Source of the DNA: Actinomycetota bacterium
GTDB taxonomy: Bacteria > Actinomycetota > Actinomycetes > Mycobacteriales > Mycobacteriaceae
Length of the DNA: 11,118 nucleotides
NCBI GenBank assembly: GCA_005789055.1
Contig: SYAA01000106.1
Coordinates: 1-11,118 of the forward strand
Direction of reading: 5' to 3'
Shown here: piece after piece, positions 1 through 7,008 of the stretch
Layout: each line of letters starts with the position of its first letter
How positions within the stretch are numbered: the first letter of the stretch is position 1
Made by a program: the position numbers and the translations under genes
Notes under the pieces: model-generated
What the model was told of the DNA's origin: nothing
The model's database searches: none
The model's input: the letters and a program-made list of their open reading frames with translations, nothing else

Positions 1-1
1 G

Positions 2-2560
2 CTCACGGCGGGGGGCGCGCAAAGCCCCGACGGCAAGGCCGTGTACGTGCAGTTGAATCTTGCCGGCAACCAGGGCACCCGCCTAGGTCAGGATTCCGTC
101 GCCGCAGTCCGATCCATCGTGGAGCGAAATCCGCCACCCGCCGGTGTGAAGGTCTATGTGACGGGCATCGCCGCGCTCGCGGTGGATCTGCAGGAAAGCG
201 GCGAGAAATCGATTGAGATCATCACCGCGGTCGGCGGAGTGATCATTTTCGCGGCTTTGCTTTTGATTTACCGGTCGATGATGACGGTGGTTCTTGTGTT
301 GGCCACCGTAGGCGCCGAAGTAGCGGCGGCCCGGGGCACGGTCGCTTTTATCGGCCACCACGGTCTCGTTGAGCTATCCCCTTTTGGTATCGCGCTGCTG
401 GTGGCGCTTGCGATGGCGGCCGGGACCGATTACGGGATATTTTTCGTCGGCCGGTATCAGGAGGCGCGGCGGGACGGCGAGGATCCAGAAACCGCGTACT
501 ACACCACGTTCCGAAGCGTGACACCGGTGGTCTTGGGTTCCGGTTTGACGATCGCCGGAGCGATGCTGTGCCTCAGCTTGACCCGGATGCCTATCTTCCA
601 GTCCATCGGGGTCCCCTGCGCCGTGGGTTTGCTCGTCGCGGTCGCCGTCGCCGTTACGCTCATACCTGCTGTTATTGCCGTCGCAAGTCGATTCGGGCTA
701 TTAGAACCGAGGCGCGCGACCGAAAGCCGACGCTGGCGGCGAATCGGCACAGCGATCGTCCGGTGGCCCGCGCCCATCCTCGCTACGACGTTGGCGGTTG
801 CAGCACTGGGTCTCATCGCACTGCCCGGGTACACAACGAGCTACAACGACCGCCTCTACTTACCCCAGGACGTTCCCTCCAGTCTCGGGGCGTCCGCCGC
901 GGACCGGCATTTCTCCCAATCGCGAATGATGCCGGACATCTTGATGATCGAATCCGACCACGACCTGCGAAATCCGGCGGATTTCCTCATCCTGCACAAA
1001 GTTGCCAAAGCAGTTTTCAAGATTCCCGGTATCGATCGAGTGCAGGGCATCACCCGGCCTGAGGGCACACCGATCCAACACACCTCGATCCCTTTTTTGA
1101 TCAGCCTGCAGAATGCGGCGCAGGCGCAGAGCATTGGGTTTGTCAAAGACCGCGTTGAAGACCTGCGAAGGTTCGACGCGACTCTGGTCAGACAAATCGA
1201 ACTGACCAAGCAATCGTATGAATTACAAAAGCAACTCACCGCCACGAGTCAGCACTCGATCGCATTGTCACGCGAGGCTGCCAAACTAGCGGACGAGATC
1301 CAAGCCAACACTGCGAACTTTGACGATTTTTTCAGGCCGTTGCGTAACTACCTGTATTGGGAACCGCACTGCTTCAACATTCCCCTCTGTTGGTCCTTGC
1401 GGAGCGTTTTCGATGCGATTGACGGCATCAACGCGATCAACGAGAAGACGCAGGATCTCTTGAAGGATCTCGATACAGTCGACAAGTTACTGCCCGAACT
1501 GCTTGCGCAGACGCCCCCGGTAATCGCGGTTATGGAGGCTAGCCTTGCCATGTCCCGAACGACGTACAGCACCATATCGGGGACCTTCGGAGCGATCGAC
1601 GAAAGCACTCAAAGTGCCGCAGCCATGGGCCAGGCGTTCGACGCAGCCAGAAACGACGACACCTTCTTTCTGCCGCCCGAGGTGTTTGACAATCCCGACT
1701 TCCAACGGGCGATGGAGTCTTTTCTCTCCCCTGACGGAAAATCAGCACGGTTCATCGTTTTCCATCGAGGCGATCCGGCGACGCCCGAAGGTCTTGCGCG
1801 CGTCAGCCAGATACGGACGGCCGCCGAAGAAGCACTGAAGACCACGCCGATGGCGGGTGCCAAAATCTTCATCGCCGGCACCGCCGCGACGTTTAAGGAC
1901 TTCAGTGACGGCTCGCGGTATGACTTACTCATCGCTGGCATTAGTGCGATCTGCCTGATCCTGATCATCATGCTCCTGATCACTCGCAGCCTGATCGCCG
2001 CACTGGTCATCGTGGGCACGGTCGCACTGTCGCTGGGCGCATCCTTCGGGTTATCCGTGCTGATATGGCAATACATGCTGGGAATCACCCTGCACTGGAT
2101 AGTGCTGCCGATGTCCGTGATCGTCCTGCTGGCGGTGGGTTCCGATTACAACCTGCTTCTGGTGGCCAGGATGAAGGAGGAACTCGCCGGAGGTATCAAC
2201 ACCGGCATCATCCGCGCGATGAGCGGCACCGGGAAGGTTGTGACGAACGCAGGCCTGGTGTTCGCCTTCACAATGGCGGCGATGGTGTTCAGCGAGTTGC
2301 GGTCGATCGGTCAGGTCGGCACCACCATCGCCATCGGCCTGCTATTCGACACATTGATCGTGCGGTCGTTCATGACACCGTCGATCGCCGCCCTGCTCGG
2401 TCGCTGGTTCTGGTGGCCGGAGAAGGTTCGTCCGCGGCCGGCCAGTTCGATGCTTCGTGAGTACGGTGCGCGCCCATGGGTCCGGGAACTGCTGGAACGG
2501 CCTGAGGACCGCGAGCCGATAGTCGATGCTCCGGTCAGCCGATCAACCACCGTGGGGTGA
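2..2560 (+). CDS. mmpL: MmpL family RND transporter, MmpL4/MmpL5-like (5' end outside window)
   Basis: This is an inner-membrane RND transporter of the mycobacterial MmpL family, which exports lipids, glycolipids or siderophores using proton motive force. The frame is open from base 2, so a start at the GTG at 41 would be artificial. 852 residues are present, against roughly 950 for the family, so the N-terminus with the first membrane segment is missing. Membrane segments cluster near nt 210-780 and 1920-2430. Each cluster carries the proton-relay Asp-Tyr pair: GTDYG (Asp at nt 428) and GSDYN (Asp at nt 2144). Between them lies a long periplasmic domain with heptad-like helices at about nt 1150-1560. 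It is interrupted by a [12 protein letters not shown] motif with two Cys (nt 1370 and 1388), typical of the MmpL4/5 group and probably the tip of a coiled-coil hairpin. There is no MmpL3-like cytoplasmic tail. A partner mmpS may lie upstream. The substrate cannot be assigned. The 3' end overlaps convergent rsmE. Confidence 0.95.
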   Translation, partial: LTAGGAQSPDGKAVYVQLNLAGNQGTRLGQDSVAAVRSIVERNPPPAGVKVYVTGIAALAVDLQESGEKSIEIITAVGGVIIFAALLLIYRSMMTVVLVLATVGAEVAAARGTVAFIGHHGLVELSPFGIALLVALAMAAGTDYGIFFVGRYQEARRDGEDPETAYYTTFRSVTPVVLGSGLTIAGAMLCLSLTRMPIFQSIGVPCAVGLLVAVAVAVTLIPAVIAVASRFGLLEPRRATESRRWRRIGTAIVRWPAPILATTLAVAALGLIALPGYTTSYNDRLYLPQDVPSSLGASAADRHFSQSRMMPDILMIESDHDLRNPADFLILHKVAKAVFKIPGIDRVQGITRPEGTPIQHTSIPFLISLQNAAQAQSIGFVKDRVEDLRRFDATLVRQIELTKQSYELQKQLTATSQHSIALSREAAKLADEIQANTANFDDFFRPLRNYLYWEPHCFNIPLCWSLRSVFDAIDGINAINEKTQDLLKDLDTVDKLLPELLAQTPPVIAVMEASLAMSRTTYSTISGTFGAIDESTQSAAAMGQAFDAARNDDTFFLPPEVFDNPDFQRAMESFLSPDGKSARFIVFHRGDPATPEGLARVSQIRTAAEEALKTTPMAGAKIFIAGTAATFKDFSDGSRYDLLIAGISAICLILIIMLLITRSLIAALVIVGTVALSLGASFGLSVLIWQYMLGITLHWIVLPMSVIVLLAVGSDYNLLLVARMKEELAGGINTGIIRAMSGTGKVVTNAGLVFAFTMAAMVFSELRSIGQVGTTIAIGLLFDTLIVRSFMTPSIAALLGRWFWWPEKVRPRPASSMLREYGARPWVRELLERPEDREPIVDAPVSRSTTVG

Positions 2561-3287
2561 GAACACCCAGCGCACCCAGGGCAACTGCCGCGGCCGTCGA
2601 GGTGCGCAGCACGGTGGGGCCCAGTCGCACCATGACCGCGCCCGCATCGGTCAGCGCGTCGACCTCCGGATCGCTGATTCCGCCTTCCGGTCCGACAACG
2701 AGAATAATCGCATTCGCTTGTGCCACAGCACTTTCCATGATGGGAACACTAGCCGACTCGTGCAGCACCAGCACCGCCGCACCTGCCTCGATCTGCTCAG
2801 CGAGATAGTTGCACAGCGCTTCCGTTGACAGCGGGCCTGTCACCCCGGGGATCCAGGCGCGTCGCGACTGCCGGGCGGCCGACCGGGCGACCGCACGCCA
2901 GCGCCGCAGTCCCTTCTCCGCACGTTCACCCTCCCAGCGGGCCACGCAGCGCTGCGCCTGCCAGGCGATGAAATCGTCGGCGCCGGCCTCAGTGGCGAGT
3001 TCGATCGCCAACTCGGAACGCTCCGACTTCGGGATGGCCTGCACCACGGTCACCGGCGGGCGCGGAAGGGTCGCGGTACGGCGCTGCTCGACGCGTGCCG
3101 AGAGGCTGCGCTTGCCGACGCCCACCACCACGCAGTCGGCCACCGTGCCGGCGCCGTCGGAGAGCACCAGCGACTCCCCGATCCGGATCCGGCGCACCGT
3201 CCCCGCGTGGAATCCCTCGTCCCCGTCGACGACAGCGGTTTCGCCGGGCGCCGGAATGGTAGCGGCGTAGAACAGGGTCGCCGACAC
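2535..3287 (-). CDS. rsmE: 16S rRNA (uracil(1498)-N(3))-methyltransferase RsmE
   Basis: This is a SPOUT-class, SAM-dependent methyltransferase that makes m3U1498 in 16S rRNA of the assembled 30S subunit. The 250 residues match the usual family length. An N-terminal PUA-like domain (about residues 1-75, with [15 protein letters not shown]) is followed by the SPOUT domain with [19 protein letters not shown]. The C-terminal knot carries [13 protein letters not shown] and [17 protein letters not shown], which form the SAM-binding trefoil. The start is a GTG, with only 4 bases after the dnaJ2 stop and no clear Shine-Dalgarno, so translation is probably coupled to dnaJ2. The protein ends a few residues after the knot (RWLIG), with no C-terminal extension. 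The last 26 bases overlap the end of the convergent mmpL gene. It is the last gene of the hrcA-dnaJ2-rsmE unit, the same order as in M. tuberculosis (Rv2374c-Rv2372c). Confidence 0.95.
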   Translation of the reverse strand: MSATLFYAATIPAPGETAVVDGDEGFHAGTVRRIRIGESLVLSDGAGTVADCVVVGVGKRSLSARVEQRRTATLPRPPVTVVQAIPKSERSELAIELATEAGADDFIAWQAQRCVARWEGERAEKGLRRWRAVARSAARQSRRAWIPGVTGPLSTEALCNYLAEQIEAGAAVLVLHESASVPIMESAVAQANAIILVVGPEGGISDPEVDALTDAGAVMVRLGPTVLRTSTAAAVALGALGVLTPRWLIG

Positions 3288-3291
3288 GCGA

Positions 3292-4437
3292 TCAGCGGCC
3301 GCTAAACGTTTCCCGCAACCGGCTGAACAAGCCGCCCCCGGCGGAACCCGCGGCGGCGGTCCGGGTGCCGCGCACCGCGGCGGTATCGGTGCTGCGGGCC
3401 TTGAACTCGGCGAGCAGTTCGCCGGCGCGAGCGTCGAGTCGGGTCGGCACGGTGATCTCGATGTGCGCGTACAGATCGCCGCGGGCTTCCGAGCGCAACC
3501 GCGGCATCCCGAGGCCGCGCAGGGTGATCACCGACGCCGGCTGGGTGCCCGCGGCGACGGTGACCTCGGTCGGTCCGTCAAGGATCGCCTCGACGCTGAC
3601 CGATGTGCCCAGCGCGGCGTCGACCATCGGTACCGAGAGCGTGCAGTGCAGGTCGTCGCCATCGCGCAGGAAAATCTCGTGGGCCTGCTCATGGACCTCC
3701 ACATACAGGTCGCCGGCCGGGCCACCGCCCGGGCCAACCTCGCCCTGGGCCGCCAATCGCACCCGCATCCCGTCACCGACACCGGCCGGGATCTTGACAC
3801 TGATCTCGCGGCGGGACCGCACCCGGCCGTCGCCGCCGCAGCGGTGACAGGGATCCGGGATGACCTCCCCAACGCCCGCACAGGTGGGGCACGGCCGCGA
3901 CGTCATCACCTGACCGAGCAGCGACCGCTGCACGCTTTGCACCTCGCCTCGGCCACCGCAGATGTCACAGGTGGTCGGCGTCGAGTCGGCGTGGGTGCCC
4001 CTACCCTGGCACAGGTCGCACAGCACTGCGGTGTCGACGGTCACCCGCTTGGTCACCCCGGCAGCGCAATCCTCGAGCGTCAGCCGCATTCGCAGCAGCG
4101 AATCCGAGCCGGGCCGAACCCGGCCGATCGGCCCGCGCGAGCCACCCCCGCCGCCGAAGAACGCCTCGAAGACATCACCGAGACCGCCGAACCCGGCGAA
4201 TCCGCCGCCGGCGCCGCCGGTGGCCAGTGGATCGCCGCCGAGATCGACGATGCGTCGCTTCTCCGGATCCGACAGCACCTCGTAGGCGGTGCTGATCTCC
4301 TTGAACAGTTGCTGGGCCTGCTCGTCGGGGTTGATGTCGGGGTGCAGTTCGCGTGCCAGCTTGCGATAGGCACGCTTGATGTCGGAATCGCTTGCGCCCC
4401 TGCTCACTCCGAGCAGCCCGTAGTAATCGCGTGCCAC
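3292..4437 (-). CDS. dnaJ2: Molecular chaperone DnaJ2 (type I Hsp40)
   Basis: This is a co-chaperone that stimulates DnaK ATPase and delivers unfolded clients in the cytoplasm. All type I Hsp40 parts are present in the 381 residues. The J domain is at 1-70 with HPD at 32-34. A Gly/Phe-rich linker follows at about 74-100. The zinc domain has four CxxCxGxG motifs (Cys at 140/143, 157/160, 183/186 and 197/200), and the C-terminal substrate-binding domains follow. The start is GTG, chosen because of a strong Shine-Dalgarno (GAGGT) six bases upstream and because the J domain begins there ([11 protein letters not shown]). It is the second, DnaJ2-type gene, linked to hrcA rather than to dnaK-grpE-dnaJ1. 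It begins 39 bases after the hrcA stop, so the two are probably cotranscribed. The C-terminal tail (about 350-381) is low-complexity. Confidence 0.97.
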   Translation of the reverse strand: MARDYYGLLGVSRGASDSDIKRAYRKLARELHPDINPDEQAQQLFKEISTAYEVLSDPEKRRIVDLGGDPLATGGAGGGFAGFGGLGDVFEAFFGGGGGSRGPIGRVRPGSDSLLRMRLTLEDCAAGVTKRVTVDTAVLCDLCQGRGTHADSTPTTCDICGGRGEVQSVQRSLLGQVMTSRPCPTCAGVGEVIPDPCHRCGGDGRVRSRREISVKIPAGVGDGMRVRLAAQGEVGPGGGPAGDLYVEVHEQAHEIFLRDGDDLHCTLSVPMVDAALGTSVSVEAILDGPTEVTVAAGTQPASVITLRGLGMPRLRSEARGDLYAHIEITVPTRLDARAGELLAEFKARSTDTAAVRGTRTAAAGSAGGGLFSRLRETFSGR

Positions 4438-4443
4438 GCCTGG

Positions 4444-4451
4444 ACCTCTTT
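4444..4451 (-). promoter_or_regulatory. Ribosome binding site of dnaJ2
   Basis: On the minus strand the motif AAAGAGGT lies six bases before the GTG start of dnaJ2. It is the best Shine-Dalgarno match in the minus-strand block and supports the GTG start. Neither hrcA nor rsmE has a comparable site, so dnaJ2 can be initiated independently on the shared transcript. Confidence 0.7.
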
Positions 4452-4476
4452 CGTAACGTCGTGGTGGCGCCGGTGT

Positions 4477-5526
4477 TCAGCCGGCGCGGTTGCCCAGAAC
4501 CTCGCCGATATACATCGCGACCGCCGCGACATTGGCCATCGTGCCCGGATAGTCCATCCGGGTGGGACCTACAACGCCCATGCCGCCGAAGACGGTCCCG
4601 GCGCTGCCGTACGTGGTGGTGACCACGGACGTTCCGGCCATTTGTTCGGCCTCGGTTTCGTGGCCGATGCGCACCGTTACCTTACCGGCATCCTGCTGTG
4701 CGGCCAGCAGTCGCAGCACGACGACCTGTTCCTCGAGCGCCTCGAGCACCGACCGCAGAGATCCGCCGAAATCGGCGGTGTTGCGGGTCAGGTTGGCGGT
4801 GCCGCCCATCAACAGCCGTTCCTCGGTGTGGTCGACGAGTGACTCCAGCAGAACGGTGGCGGAACGGCCGACGGCGTCGTTGAGTGCGCCGCCCCGGCCG
4901 GTTCCGGTATTGAGCCGGTTGGCCAGATCGGCCACCGCCACCGATGCCGCCGACAGCCGTTTGCCCTCCAGCGCCTGGCCGAGGAGTTCGCGCAACCGCG
5001 ACAATTGATGATCGTCGATGGTGTCGCCGAGTTCGACGATGCGTTGATCCACCCTGCCGGAATCGGTGATGACCACCATCAGCAGCCGGGCCGGCGTCAG
5101 CGCGACCACCTCGAGGTGGCGCACGGTCGACGCCGACAGCGTCGGGTACTGCACTATCGCCACCTGGCGAGTCAGCTGCGCCAGCAACCGGACCGCGCGG
5201 CGCAGGACATCGTCAAGATCGACGCCGCTTTCCAGGAACGACAGAATCGCACGCCGCTCCACCGAAGACAGCGGCTTGACCTCGTCGATGCGGTCGACAA
5301 ACTCCCGATACCCCTTCTCGGTGGGTATCCGGCCCGAACTGGTGTGGGGTGCGGCGATGTATCCCTCGGCTTCAAGGACCGCCATGTCGTTGCGAACCGT
5401 GGCGCTGGACACTCCGAGTCCGTGACGCTCCACCAGGGCCTTGGAACCGATCGGCTCCTTGGTGGCCACGAAGTCGGCGACGATGGCGCGTAGCACCTCG
5501 AACCGTCGATCGTCGGCACTTCCCAT
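4477..5526 (-). CDS. hrcA: Heat-inducible transcription repressor HrcA
   Basis: HrcA is a DNA-binding repressor of class I heat-shock genes. It binds CIRCE operators, in mycobacteria mainly at groES/groEL, and needs GroEL to stay folded, which gives feedback on chaperone level. The 349 residues match the family. An N-terminal winged helix (about 1-75) holds the recognition segment [18 protein letters not shown], followed by [18 protein letters not shown]. The central GAF-like and dimerisation regions include [23 protein letters not shown] conserved C-terminal stretch is [26 protein letters not shown]. The start [16 protein letters not shown] matches my memory of the M. tuberculosis protein and sits exactly at a leaderless -10 spacing. 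It lies 44 bases after hemW and 39 bases before dnaJ2. I see no CIRCE element (TTAGCACTC-N9-GAGTGCTAA) here, so autoregulation through CIRCE is not supported. Confidence 0.97.
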   Translation of the reverse strand: MGSADDRRFEVLRAIVADFVATKEPIGSKALVERHGLGVSSATVRNDMAVLEAEGYIAAPHTSSGRIPTEKGYREFVDRIDEVKPLSSVERRAILSFLESGVDLDDVLRRAVRLLAQLTRQVAIVQYPTLSASTVRHLEVVALTPARLLMVVITDSGRVDQRIVELGDTIDDHQLSRLRELLGQALEGKRLSAASVAVADLANRLNTGTGRGGALNDAVGRSATVLLESLVDHTEERLLMGGTANLTRNTADFGGSLRSVLEALEEQVVVLRLLAAQQDAGKVTVRIGHETEAEQMAGTSVVTTTYGSAGTVFGGMGVVGPTRMDYPGTMANVAAVAMYIGEVLGNRAG

Positions 5527-5538
5527 GGCGCGAGTTTA
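5527..5538 (-). promoter_or_regulatory. Leaderless promoter (-10 element) of hrcA
   Basis: On the minus strand TAAACT (5538-5533) fits the mycobacterial -10 pattern TANNNT. It is followed by exactly six bases and then the hrcA ATG. That puts the hexamer at -12 to -7 if transcription starts at the A of the ATG, the geometry of leaderless mycobacterial mRNAs. No Shine-Dalgarno precedes this ATG, which agrees. No convincing -35 is visible. I infer that hrcA-dnaJ2-rsmE can be transcribed separately from hemW. Confidence 0.55.
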
Positions 5539-5570
5539 CCGGTCGGCTTTCCATCGGCGGCGTCGCGCAG

Positions 5571-6734
5571 TCAGTCGTCGATCAGGTCGCGCACCACGGC
5601 GTCGGCGAGCAACCGACCACGGTCGGTCAAGATCAACCGCTCGCCCGAGGCGACCAGCATGCCGTCCGCGACGGCCTGGGCGGCGCCGGCGCTCTCCGGG
5701 CCGGTCAGGGCCTCGACCGCCAGCCCGCTGCGCAGCCGGATGCCGAGCATGACCTCCTCGAGGTGACGGGCGCGGGTGTCGAGCCGCTCGAATCCGGCCA
5801 CTGCGGGTTGGCCCCGGCCGAGTCGCTCGGCGTAGCCGCTCGGGTGTTTGATGTTCCACCACCGGAGGTCTCCGATGAACCCGTGGGCGCCGGGGCCCGC
5901 GCCCCACCACTGCCCGCCGTTCCAGTAACCGAGGTTGTGCCGGCACTGCGCACCGGGCAGGCTCCAGTTGGCCACCTCGTACCACCCCAACCCGGCGGCG
6001 GAGAGCCTCTGGTCGATGAGTTCATAACGCCGAGCCAGCACGTCGTCGTCCGGTGGCGGGAGTTCCCCGCGGCGCACTCGCCGCGCGAGCGCGGTGCCTT
6101 CCTCGACGACCAATGCGTATGCCGAAATGTGGTCGACGTCGGCGGTCAGTGCGGCGTCGAGTGAGGCCATCAGATCGTCGTCGGACTCACCGGGTGTGCC
6201 GTAGATGAGGTCGATGCTGACGTTGCGTATGCCGGCGGCGCGGGCTTCACGGGCGGCTGCGATCGCTCGGCCCGGCGAGTGGGCGCGGTCAAGGGTGGCC
6301 AAAACCCGGGGTGACGCCGACTGCATGCCCAGTGAGACCCGGGTGTAGCCGGCGGCACGGACTCCCTCGAAGAACCCGCGCGAGGTCGATTCCGGGTTGG
6401 CTTCGGTGGTGATCTCGGCATCGGCGGCCAGCGGGAAGTTACGCCGTATCCCGTCCAGAACCGCGGCAAGGCGCTCGGCACCGATCAGCGACGGAGTGCC
6501 CCCGCCGACGAAAACGGTGTCGACACTGACGGGACCGACGCGCTGCGCGGCTAGTGTTAGTTCGGTCTGCACCGCCGCCAGCCAGCCATCGACGGTCGCA
6601 CCGCCCATTTCCGTGGCCGTGTAGGTATTGAAATCGCAGTAACCGCAGCGGGTGGCGCAGAACGGCACGTGAACATAGATACCGAACGCGGTACCCGGGG
6701 TGAGGGTGAGAGCGGGCAGATCCGGTCCGGCCAT
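5571..6734 (-). CDS. hemW: Radical SAM heme chaperone HemW (HemN-like)
   Basis: HemW is a radical-SAM family protein that binds heme and is thought to insert it into target proteins. It is often annotated as oxygen-independent coproporphyrinogen III oxidase (HemN). The cluster motif here is CxxxCxxC followed by Asp-Phe (Cys26, Cys30, Cys33 from the chosen start). HemN has a fourth Cys at that Phe position, so HemW is the better name. Other marks are VFVGGGTPSL, EANPES, RVSLGMQS, DLIYGTPGE and the HemW-like HNLGYWNGGQWWGAGPGAHG. The chosen ATG gives 387 residues. Upstream in-frame ATGs at 6770 and 6818 are possible, but the codons between 6770 and 6734 (CCA GTA TCA CCA AGG) lose the usual GC-rich third position. 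None of the starts has a good Shine-Dalgarno. The gene precedes hrcA by 44 bases and is divergent from the sirA leader. Confidence 0.93.
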   Translation of the reverse strand: MAGPDLPALTLTPGTAFGIYVHVPFCATRCGYCDFNTYTATEMGGATVDGWLAAVQTELTLAAQRVGPVSVDTVFVGGGTPSLIGAERLAAVLDGIRRNFPLAADAEITTEANPESTSRGFFEGVRAAGYTRVSLGMQSASPRVLATLDRAHSPGRAIAAAREARAAGIRNVSIDLIYGTPGESDDDLMASLDAALTADVDHISAYALVVEEGTALARRVRRGELPPPDDDVLARRYELIDQRLSAAGLGWYEVANWSLPGAQCRHNLGYWNGGQWWGAGPGAHGFIGDLRWWNIKHPSGYAERLGRGQPAVAGFERLDTRARHLEEVMLGIRLRSGLAVEALTGPESAGAAQAVADGMLVASGERLILTDRGRLLADAVVRDLIDD

Positions 6735-6805
6735 CCTTGGTGATACTGGGATCGCGCCGTGGACCGACATGTGATGAGTGTCGCAGAAAGCCGAGTTCCG
6801 GCCGG

Positions 6806-6842
6806 TTACGGGCATCATCGCGGCCGTGGCACAATAACTACC
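6806..6842 (+). promoter_or_regulatory. Promoter of the leaderless cysteine leader ORF and sirA operon
   Basis: CACAAT at 6830-6835 shares the key A2 and T6 (and A4, A5) with TATAAT. Seven bases separate it from the ATG at 6843, so transcription starting at that A would give a leaderless ORF. A poor -35 candidate (TTACGG, 6806-6811) lies 18 bases upstream. This is the only AT-rich patch near the leader ORF. The placement relies partly on the known leaderless nature of polycysteine ORFs in mycobacteria. Confidence 0.5.
6831..6836 (-). promoter_or_regulatory. Candidate -10 element for hemW
   Basis: On the minus strand the hexamer reads TATTGT, matching TANNNT. It would start a transcript near 6824, giving a leader of roughly 90 bases to the ATG at 6734, or only about six bases to the alternative ATG at 6818. 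It occupies almost the same bases as the -10 of the divergent cysteine leader ORF, so the two promoters may compete. It is predicted from sequence alone, and no -35 is evident. Confidence 0.35.
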
Positions 6843-6905
6843 ATGTCAGCCGCCGCGGGAATCACCCCAGCTCGCCGCTGTTGTTGTCCTGCCTTGCTGC
6901 CGTAG
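6843..6905 (+). CDS. Polycysteine leaderless leader peptide (cysteine attenuator uORF)
   Basis: This is a 20-codon ORF encoding MSAAAGITPARRCCCPALLP with a TAG stop. Three consecutive Cys codons (TGT TGT TGT, 6879-6887) form its centre. It has no Shine-Dalgarno, and a -10-like element sits seven bases before the ATG, so it is probably the 5' end of a leaderless mRNA. Short ORFs of this type upstream of cysteine-synthesis operons are established in M. smegmatis as cysteine-responsive attenuators. Ribosomes that slow at the Cys codons when charged tRNA-Cys is scarce prevent RNA folding that would hide the next gene's ribosome binding site. The context fits: the next gene, 103 bases on, is sirA, followed by cysH and che1. 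The peptide itself probably has no separate function. Function is inferred from this architecture, not from homology of the peptide. Confidence 0.85.
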   Translation: MSAAAGITPARRCCCPALLP

Positions 6906-6983
6906 GCCCTGTGCACCCGCTGGTTGCCGGATCTGCGCCACCGGAATATTCCTAACCCGGCGATCAGCGCGATTCGAACACCG

Positions 6984-7003
6984 GCTCCCCCAACCCTAGG
7001 AGC
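6984..7003 (+). promoter_or_regulatory. RNA hairpin that can hide the sirA ribosome binding site
   Basis: GCTCC (6984-6988) is exactly complementary to GGAGC (6999-7003), with a 10-base loop between them. The 3' arm contains most of the sirA Shine-Dalgarno AGGAG, so when folded the hairpin would block sirA initiation. A second partner for AGGA (6998-7001) is TCCT at 6887-6890, starting at the last base of the third Cys codon. There is no U-tract, so this looks like control of translation rather than a transcription terminator. Confidence 0.5.
6998..7002 (+). promoter_or_regulatory. Ribosome binding site of sirA
   Basis: AGGAG sits six bases before the ATG at 7009. It is the only strong Shine-Dalgarno in the leader and fixes the sirA start. 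It is also the target of the sequestering pairings described for this leader. Confidence 0.8.
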
Positions 7004-7008
7004 ATCTC

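Noticed and set aside
3463..4842. A 459-codon open frame on the plus strand opposite dnaJ2 and hrcA
   Set aside because: It lies wholly antisense to two clear conserved genes, crosses their junction and has no recognisable domain. Long antisense frames are expected in GC-rich DNA.
5527..5570. CIRCE or HAIR heat-shock operator upstream of hrcA
   Set aside because: Neither TTAGCACTC-N9-GAGTGCTAA nor CTTGAGT-N7-ACTCAAG, nor a close half-site pair, is present in the gap.
5571..6734. HemN, oxygen-independent coproporphyrinogen III oxidase
   Set aside because: The fourth Cys typical of HemN (CxxxCxxCxC) is Phe here, and the C-terminal HNLGYW...GAGPGAHG pattern is that of HemW.
6905..7008. Intrinsic transcription terminator or T-box in the sirA leader
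   Set aside because: No stem followed by a U-tract and no T-box consensus (such as AGGGUGGNACCGCG) is visible. Control of translation by hiding the ribosome binding site fits better.
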